Of a DNA stretch of 64,000 bases, positions 59,119 to 64,000 are shown in pieces. The DNA lies in contig NC_015737.1 of NCBI RefSeq assembly GCF_000270305.1, positions 1,736,501-1,800,500 on the forward strand, given 5' to 3'. Made by a program: the position numbers and the translations under genes. Source of the stretch: Clostridium sp. SY8519 (GTDB lineage Bacteria; Bacillota; Clostridia; Lachnospirales; Lachnospiraceae). The first letter of the stretch is position 1, and each line of letters begins with the position of its first letter. The notes under the pieces are model-generated. The model was not told the origin of the DNA. It did not search any database and worked only from the letters and a program-made list of their open reading frames with translations.

Positions 59119-59940
59119 ATGAAAAAGAGGAAACAAATATTAGTTTTGGCTGGAGTATTCCTGTGTATTGGATGCATTAGTGCTTGTGGTAGTAGCAATA
59201 AAACTGAAATTAGCAGTTCATCTTCATCTGTGAATGCGAGCTCCACTTCAGCGACTAAAGAAAAAGATAAGTATGCAGATGATTCTTTCATGAAATCGCT
59301 TGAAAAGGGGTTAGAAAATCGATGGAATCTAAGTGAAGCAATCAAAGAGGATGCACCAGTTTCAGAGCAGGCTGCAAATTTTAAAAAGTGTGTTTCAGCT
59401 GAATATGATCCATTGATTAAATACGAAAATGCAACTTTTGAGAATCAGAAACTTGGGGAATATGCTAAGGAATACATTGACACAATCAAAAAGACAAGAG
59501 AAATAGAGGATACTTATGGAAGTGATAGCTGGTCCATGAAGTATAATAATGGAATATATCAATTTCGAGTTGCTGCATTATATAAAATTAATAAGATTAA
59601 GCCATTAAAAATATCGGATAAGTATCAAACGATATTTAAGTCCATGTTAAGTGAAGGAGAAACGTCAGTATTTGCAAGCGGTATTTTAAAAAAGACCAAA
59701 TTTAAACTGAAAGACGAATCATATGGACAGAAAACATACGCTGCGGTAGTGGAAAATACATCATCTAATACATTTGATTATTTTTCGATTGTGGTTAAAC
59801 TTAAGGATAAGGATGGTGTTGTTGTTGACACGCAAGAACCCAATACAAGCAAATGGACACCAGGCACAAAAACAAGATTTGAGTTTACTACTGACAAGAA
59901 GTTTAAAACGATTTCATTAGAGTATGCGGAATGGTCATAA
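59119..59940 (+). CDS. Lipoprotein of unknown function
   Basis: The 273-residue protein has a lipoprotein signal peptide (MKKRKQILVLAGVFLCIGCISAC, lipobox ISAC-G), then a Ser-rich linker. The last ~90 residues form an FxLKDES-type beta sandwich (AVVENTSSNTFDYFSIVVKLKDKDGVVVDTQEP) like the FxLYD/DUF5067-type domains of Firmicute lipoproteins. It is visibly richer in A/T than flanking core genes. A TATAAT at 59081-59086 lies 33 bp upstream. It has no operon partner. Surface location is clear; function is not. Confidence 0.75.
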   Translation: MKKRKQILVLAGVFLCIGCISACGSSNKTEISSSSSSVNASSTSATKEKDKYADDSFMKSLEKGLENRWNLSEAIKEDAPVSEQAANFKKCVSAEYDPLIKYENATFENQKLGEYAKEYIDTIKKTREIEDTYGSDSWSMKYNNGIYQFRVAALYKINKIKPLKISDKYQTIFKSMLSEGETSVFASGILKKTKFKLKDESYGQKTYAAVVENTSSNTFDYFSIVVKLKDKDGVVVDTQEPNTSKWTPGTKTRFEFTTDKKFKTISLEYAEWS

Positions 59941-60458
59941 TATCGGTATGTATTAGAGATGTTTTTGAGTGTGCCAGGTCATCGAGGAGGTGCTTGGCAA
60001 GTAAAGCTTCTTTGGCGAAACCTTCCGCTTTGTAATTTAAGGATTTTGTGAAGGTCTTGATAAAGGAGCCGTTAAATGAAAAATGTACCATACAGTTGCC
60101 CTGTTTTATGCAAGAATTATATGCATGGAACAGGGCGGTGTTATGTAATGGGAGTGTTTTTATAAGTATGGAGTATAATACATTGCATTGATATAAAAAT
60201 ACGATAAAAACTGGAAGATATTTTGTACTTAAAAACGCAATTATATAATTCTGGTTATGTGTATATTTTGCTATACAATGAAAAGAATTGCGTATATGGA
60301 AAAATATTGTGAATAAATATGAAAAAAGTCTGGAGTTCTTGACAGGACTGGGGATTGTATATAAAATAAAACAAGACATGTATACATGATATGGATTGGG
60401 ATGCGGAAAGCCCGGAACTGCTTTCCGGCAGAGAAATCATAGATTGAAAGGGAACAGA
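59941..60458. other. AT-rich intergenic region without a supported gene
   Basis: About 520 bp before ispE. A reverse-strand frame exists, but its first half reads as AT-rich noise; only the stretch near 59960-60090 (FTKSLNYKAEGFAKEALLAKH) looks coding-like and it lacks a start. It may be debris of a gene lost next to the AT-rich lipoprotein. The last ~60 bp form the leader of ispE. Confidence 0.4.
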
Positions 60459-61331
60459 ATGGACACAGTTAGTTTAAAAGCACTGGCCAAGATCAACCTT
60501 GGCCTGGACGTAGTCGGTGAGCGGGAGGACGGCTATCACGAAGTACGTATGGTGATGCAGTCGATTCACTTATATGACCGGGTGGAGATCAGACGCACCA
60601 GATCTCCGCAGATTAAGGTAGAGACGAATTTGTACTATCTGCCGGTGGATGAGGATAATCTGGTATACAAAGCAGCAAAATACATGAAAGAGGCCTTTGA
60701 TATTAAGGAAGGCGTGCGCATCACTCTCCAGAAGTTTATTCCCGTGGCTGCGGGTCTGGCCGGCGGCAGCTCTGACGCGGCAGCCGTGCTGGTAGGCATG
60801 AATAAGCTTTTCAAACTGGGCGCCCGACAGGAGCAGCTGATGGAGATCGGCGCGCGGATCGGCGCGGATGTGCCGTTCTGCGTAATGCGGGGAACCGTGC
60901 TGGCAGAGGGAATCGGCGAGAAGCTGACCCCCCTGTCCCAGATGCCCCGCTATCCGATCCTGATCGCCAAGCCGGGGATTTCAGTATCTACCAAGACGGT
61001 ATATGACAACTTAAAACTCAGCGAAGGGATGCACCATCCGGATATCGACGGCCTGATTGCCGCTATTGAGTCCAGGGATCTGGATCAGATCGCCGGCAAG
61101 ATGGAGAATATTCTGGAAACGGTGACAGTTCCCAGGTATCCGGTCATCAATGAAATTAAAAAAGTGATGCTGGACCACGGCGCCCGCATCGCGATGATGA
61201 GCGGCAGCGGTCCGTCCGTATTCGGCATTTTCCCGAATGAAAAGGAGATTCGCAAGGCATACGAGGCCCTGAAGGCGTGCGATTTCGTCAAGAACCTCTA
61301 TACTTCTGAGATCCATAACAACCGTCGATAA
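60459..61331 (+). CDS. ispE: 4-diphosphocytidyl-2-C-methyl-D-erythritol kinase
   Basis: ATG 60459 (RBS GAAAGGGA) gives 290 residues with GHMP-kinase motifs: KALAKINLGLDVVGEREDGYHEV at the start, PVAAGLAGGSSDAAAVL for ATP, and MSGSGPSVFGIF near the end. It phosphorylates CDP-methylerythritol in the MEP route to isoprenoids. The run ispE, GntR, DUF1934, murI on one strand suggests an operon; gaps are 19, 3 and 26 bp. Confidence 0.95.
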   Translation: MDTVSLKALAKINLGLDVVGEREDGYHEVRMVMQSIHLYDRVEIRRTRSPQIKVETNLYYLPVDEDNLVYKAAKYMKEAFDIKEGVRITLQKFIPVAAGLAGGSSDAAAVLVGMNKLFKLGARQEQLMEIGARIGADVPFCVMRGTVLAEGIGEKLTPLSQMPRYPILIAKPGISVSTKTVYDNLKLSEGMHHPDIDGLIAAIESRDLDQIAGKMENILETVTVPRYPVINEIKKVMLDHGARIAMMSGSGPSVFGIFPNEKEIRKAYEALKACDFVKNLYTSEIHNNRR

Positions 61332-61350
61332 TTATGGGAGGAAAACAGTT

Positions 61351-62025
61351 ATGACAGATGATCTGCAGTTAGAAATGGACACATATCAGCCCCTCAGAAA
61401 TGTAGTGTTTCAGACGCTGCGCACAGCGATTCTGAAGGGAGATTTAAAACCGGGCGAACGCCTGATGGAGCTTCAGCTGGCAGCGAAGCTGGGCGTATCC
61501 AGGACCCCGATCCGTGAAGCGATCCGTATGCTGGAGCAGGAAGGCCTGGCCAAGACCGTTCCGAGAAAAGGGGCCCATGTAGCCAAAATGACCGAAAAAG
61601 ACATGGAAGATGTACTGGAAATCCGGCTGGCGCTGGAAGAACTGGCCGTCAGCTCCGCCTGCGATAAATTTACCGGCGAGCAGCTGGCAGAGTTAAAGAC
61701 AGCCATGGAAGATTTTGAAAAGAAGACAGAGTTTGATGATATCAAGGCTATTGCAGAAGCAGATGTGGCTTTCCACGATGTGATTTACAAAGCGGCGGAC
61801 AATCCGAAACTGATTTCCCTTCTGAACAATCTGAGGGAACAGATTTACCGCTACCGGGTGGAATATCTGAAAGACAAATCCAGTTTCCCGCAGCTGATCA
61901 AAGAGCATCATGAGATGTATGAGGCACTGGTGGAAAAAGACAAAGAAGCGGTAATCGGCTATCTGATCGAACATCTCACCAATCAGAGCAATGCGGTAAA
62001 ACAGATTATCAAGGAGCAGGAGTAG
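61351..62025 (+). CDS. GntR-family transcriptional regulator (FCD/FadR subfamily)
   Basis: The 224-residue protein has the GntR winged HTH (LRTAILKGDLKPGERLMELQLAAKLGVSRTPIREAIRMLEQEGLAKTVPRKGAHVAKM) and the all-helical FCD effector domain with the metal-binding pattern D-x3-H...H (ADVAFHDVIYKAADN, KEHHEMYEAL). Effectors of this subfamily are often organic acids. Its position between ispE and DUF1934 is common in Clostridia by my memory, and its targets are not evident. Confidence 0.93.
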   Translation: MTDDLQLEMDTYQPLRNVVFQTLRTAILKGDLKPGERLMELQLAAKLGVSRTPIREAIRMLEQEGLAKTVPRKGAHVAKMTEKDMEDVLEIRLALEELAVSSACDKFTGEQLAELKTAMEDFEKKTEFDDIKAIAEADVAFHDVIYKAADNPKLISLLNNLREQIYRYRVEYLKDKSSFPQLIKEHHEMYEALVEKDKEAVIGYLIEHLTNQSNAVKQIIKEQE

Positions 62026-62028
62026 CGC

Positions 62029-62463
62029 ATGACCAGAGAAGTGCTGATCCGCATCTGCTCCCGCCAGACAGCCCGGGATGCGTCCGGGGATCAGCAGCAG
62101 GAGGAGGTACTGGTATCCGGCGAATATTTCTTCCGGAACGGAAGGCACTATCTGCTGTATGAAGAGGTGCAGGAGGGCTTTTCCGATACGTCCCGTAGCA
62201 GGATCCGTTTTGACGGAGAAAGCCTGGACATCCGCAAACAGGGAATTGCCAGCACGCGGATGATTTTTGTTCCGGGCGAGAAAAAACTGACTTGCTATGA
62301 AACTCCCTTTGGCGGTATAATGCTAGGGATATTCGCGAAGGACATCCGGCTGACGGAGTCAGAGGATGAGATCAATCTGCAGGTGTCCTATACCATGGAG
62401 ATTGAGGACCGGCCCCATGCGGACTGTGTTGTATCCGTGAATATCCGACCGAAGTATGTGTGA
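62029..62463 (+). CDS. DUF1934 (YwiB-like) beta-barrel protein
   Basis: The 144-residue protein begins MTREVLIRICSRQTAR and shows the alternating pattern of a calycin-like barrel, with YLLYEEVQEGFSDTSRSRIRF and LQVSYTMEIEDRPHADCVVSVNIRP. It fits DUF1934/YwiB, a small intracellular family of unknown role found in Firmicutes. The start lies 3 bp after the GntR stop; the ribosome site GGAGCAGGAG is in the end of that gene, so they are coupled. Confidence 0.85.
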   Translation: MTREVLIRICSRQTARDASGDQQQEEVLVSGEYFFRNGRHYLLYEEVQEGFSDTSRSRIRFDGESLDIRKQGIASTRMIFVPGEKKLTCYETPFGGIMLGIFAKDIRLTESEDEINLQVSYTMEIEDRPHADCVVSVNIRPKYV

Positions 62464-62489
62464 CCACAGAAGGAAAGTGAGAGGATACC

Positions 62490-63320
62490 ATGGAAAACAG
62501 CGAAAAAAAATACGCGCCCATCGGCGTGTTTGATTCCGGCGTAGGCGGTCTGACAGTCGCCCGGGAGATTATGCGTCAGATTCCGGAGGAACGCATCGTT
62601 TATTTTGGAGATACGGCCCGTGTACCCTATGGTTCCAAATCGCGCAAAACCATCCTGCATTTTTCCCGCCAGATTATCCGGTTTCTTCAGACCAAACATG
62701 TAAAAGCCATCGTCGTGGCGTGCAACACCGTCAGCGCCCTGGCGCTGGAGACCATCCGGCCGGAGCTGGATATCCCGATGATCGGGGTGCTGAAGCCGGG
62801 AGCCAAAGTGGCGGCCGAATCCACGAAAAACGGAAAGATCGGTGTGATCGCTACAGAGAGCACCATCAGTTCCCAGATGTATACCGAAGTGATCCATGCC
62901 CACAATCCCCGGGCGGAAGTCCTCGGCAAGGCCTGTCCCCTGTTCTGCCCGCTGGTGGAAGAGGGATGGCTGAAAGATCCGGTGACTTATGAAGTGGCGG
63001 AGCGCTACCTGGAGCCGCTGAAAGAGTCGGGCATTGATACGCTGATTATGGGATGCACCCATTACCCGCTGCTGCGTTCCACGCTCCGCGAGATTATGGG
63101 AGAATCGGTGACCCTGGTGAATCCGGCCTATGAGACGACCCAGGAGCTGATCCGTCTGCTGAAGGGAAACCACCTGGTCAATGACGGGCAGGGGGAATAC
63201 GAAGGCGATAAACACGAGTTTTATGTCAGTGATGCTGCCAACAAATTCCGCAAATTCGCGGACTCGATTCTGCCGTATGGTGTAAACACCACAAAACTGA
63301 TCGAAATCGAGGCTTACTGA
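62490..63320 (+). CDS. murI: Glutamate racemase
   Basis: The 276-residue protein has IGVFDSGVGGLTVAREI, with the first catalytic region, VVACNTVSALAL with the first cysteine near residue 76, and IMGCTHYPLLRSTLREIMG with the second near 188. It converts L- to D-glutamate for peptidoglycan. Length and motifs are typical. Its gene ends the ispE run, before a pair of hairpins. Confidence 0.95.
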   Translation: MENSEKKYAPIGVFDSGVGGLTVAREIMRQIPEERIVYFGDTARVPYGSKSRKTILHFSRQIIRFLQTKHVKAIVVACNTVSALALETIRPELDIPMIGVLKPGAKVAAESTKNGKIGVIATESTISSQMYTEVIHAHNPRAEVLGKACPLFCPLVEEGWLKDPVTYEVAERYLEPLKESGIDTLIMGCTHYPLLRSTLREIMGESVTLVNPAYETTQELIRLLKGNHLVNDGQGEYEGDKHEFYVSDAANKFRKFADSILPYGVNTTKLIEIEAY

Positions 63321-63361
63321 CCGCCGGCCATACGCAGTCAGCCGTGCCGGTGTAAGAAAAG

Positions 63362-63380
63362 CAGCCGCCGTCGGCGGCTG
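63362..63380. terminator. Hairpin after murI
   Basis: A 9-bp perfect stem CAGCCGCCG / CGGCGGCTG with a T loop; an A-run precedes it, so it would end transcription on the minus strand. Confidence 0.55.
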
Positions 63381-63408
63381 TTCCGTCGGAAGGACTGAGA
63401 ATAACAGA

Positions 63409-63459
63409 ATACCCCGCCGCTTGGCTTCTCTGTGTGAAGCCGGAGCGGCGGGGTATTTT
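63409..63459. terminator. Bidirectional terminator between murI and the convergent gene
   Basis: Stem ATACCCCGCCGCT / AGCGGCGGGGTAT with an inner GGCTTC / GAAGCC pair and T5 on the right. Confidence 0.8.
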
Positions 63460-63468
63460 TCAATCGTA

Positions 63469-63912
63469 TTATTTTTCTCCCATGAGACGCTGGAACCAGT
63501 TTTTCTTTTTCGGGGTTTTGTCCAGCGAACCGCGGATGCCGCGGACATCTGTGATGTAGAGGCCGCTGATGGTGGCTTTTACCTCTTTTTTCACAGGGAT
63601 GATATTGAAGACATCCTTGTCTGCCACCAGGGTCATAACCTTTGGTCCTACTTTTGCTTTGACGATGGGAACTTTGAAGATTTTGCCGTACCAAGGGGTC
63701 TCTTTGGTAACGATATCCGGCAAACCGGAATCCTTCAGCTTCAGCATCTTCTTATCAATGACCAGCATGTTTACCTGCTGTTTGTACTGTTCGATCTGTG
63801 ACTGCTGCTCGGCCTGTCTTTTCTCTGCTCTTTTGTTCAGCCGCCACATGATAATGGCTACGGCTGCTACGACTGCGGCTGCTATGATGATAGATATGAT
63901 CCACCCCGGCAT
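63469..63912 (-). CDS. Membrane-anchored protein of unknown function
   Basis: The 147-residue protein has an N-terminal membrane helix (MPGWIISIIIAAAVVAAVAIIMW), a charged coiled-coil segment (RLNKRAEKRQAEQQSQIEQYKQQVNMLVIDKKML) and a beta-rich cytoplasmic domain (IVTKETPWYGKIFKVPIVKAKVGPKVMTLVAD). It ends in a basic tail KKKNWFQRLMGEK. RBS GGAGGAG lies upstream of the start at 63912. I recall similar unnamed proteins in other Clostridia but no function. It is convergent with murI. Confidence 0.75.
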   Translation of the reverse strand: MPGWIISIIIAAAVVAAVAIIMWRLNKRAEKRQAEQQSQIEQYKQQVNMLVIDKKMLKLKDSGLPDIVTKETPWYGKIFKVPIVKAKVGPKVMTLVADKDVFNIIPVKKEVKATISGLYITDVRGIRGSLDKTPKKKNWFQRLMGEK

Positions 63913-64000
63913 CGCATACTCCTCCTTTGATCCGCTTATTCGGTTAATAACTCAGATATTGTAGCATTTCTGGCTGTAAAACACAAGATAAACCAGGACA

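Noticed and set aside
62388..63548. 386-residue reverse-strand frame opposite murI
   Set aside because: Shadow frame of murI with two terminator hairpins inside its span.
1..64000. CRISPR array
   Set aside because: No regularly spaced short repeats were seen; the repeats found are tRNA-end copies, leaders and hairpins.

Overview
The window looks like chromosome from an anaerobic, low-to-mid GC, Gram-positive gut Firmicute (Clostridia, probably Lachnospiraceae or a relative). The signs are strong AGGAGG ribosome sites, a truncated [FeFe] hydrogenase, 2-oxoacid:ferredoxin oxidoreductase and butyrate kinase remnants, DUF1934, and many LysR and PucR regulators. Species cannot be named from the sequence alone.

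Layout. (1) 1-3586: accessory DNA. The 3' part of a helicase resembling TOTE conflict-system proteins is followed by two partial copies of a tRNA-Gly 3' end, at 1352-1373 and 3565-3586. Between them lie gene remnants (CocE/NonD hydrolase, acyl-CoA dehydrogenase) and a DUF4258/MqsA pair. (2) 3587-9640: a secreted protein, an AraC-type regulator, and a 1212-residue secreted protein with fibronectin-like and Shr-like repeats. (3) 9643-9715: an intact tRNA-Gly(GCC). (4) 9718-33353, island A, and (5) 33354-47287, island B: two tandem segments, each ending in another copy of the tRNA-Gly 3' end. No integrase is visible. (6) 47288-64000: core chromosome: thyA-folA, an AEC transporter, ilvB-ilvN-ilvE-mtnA-mrp, a PAP2 phosphatase, an L,D-transpeptidase, hisC, a lipoprotein, ispE, a GntR regulator, a DUF1934 gene and murI.

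The notable content is in the islands, which look like a flavonoid and aromatic-compound catabolic locus. Island A has a protein closely resembling the bacterial chalcone isomerase of Eubacterium ramulus (27979-28839). It is followed by a flavodoxin-fold reductase with an N-terminal beta domain, a cysteine motif and a zinc ribbon (28907-30223), a candidate flavone/enone reductase. Island B has a phloretin hydrolase/PhlG-family C-C hydrolase (40690-41514). Together these suggest the route flavone > flavanone <> chalcone > dihydrochalcone > phloroglucinol + arylpropionate. The known flavanone-cleaving reductase is not in the window. Around them are a GlcDEF-like operon (two FAD-binding PCMH proteins plus a CCG iron-sulfur protein), an amine-oxidase-fold flavoprotein, two related MFS transporters, a class III CoA-transferase, a cytoplasmic LVIVD propeller protein, a URO-D/methyltransferase-family protein, four LysR and two PucR regulators.

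Both islands are decaying. Butyrate kinase has an internal deletion and frameshift, hydA lacks its last H-cluster motif and abuts an N-terminally truncated flavoprotein, the oxidoreductase alpha subunit is cut to 45 residues, an MFS gene lacks its N-terminal half, one PucR gene is frameshifted, a small isomerase-like gene has an in-frame UGA, and an IS110-family element has frameshifts. A duplicated leader of about 103 bp with a terminator precedes both the oxidoreductase remnant and chalcone isomerase and may be an attenuator. Identifications rest on reading the sequences and on remembered family features; no searches were run.
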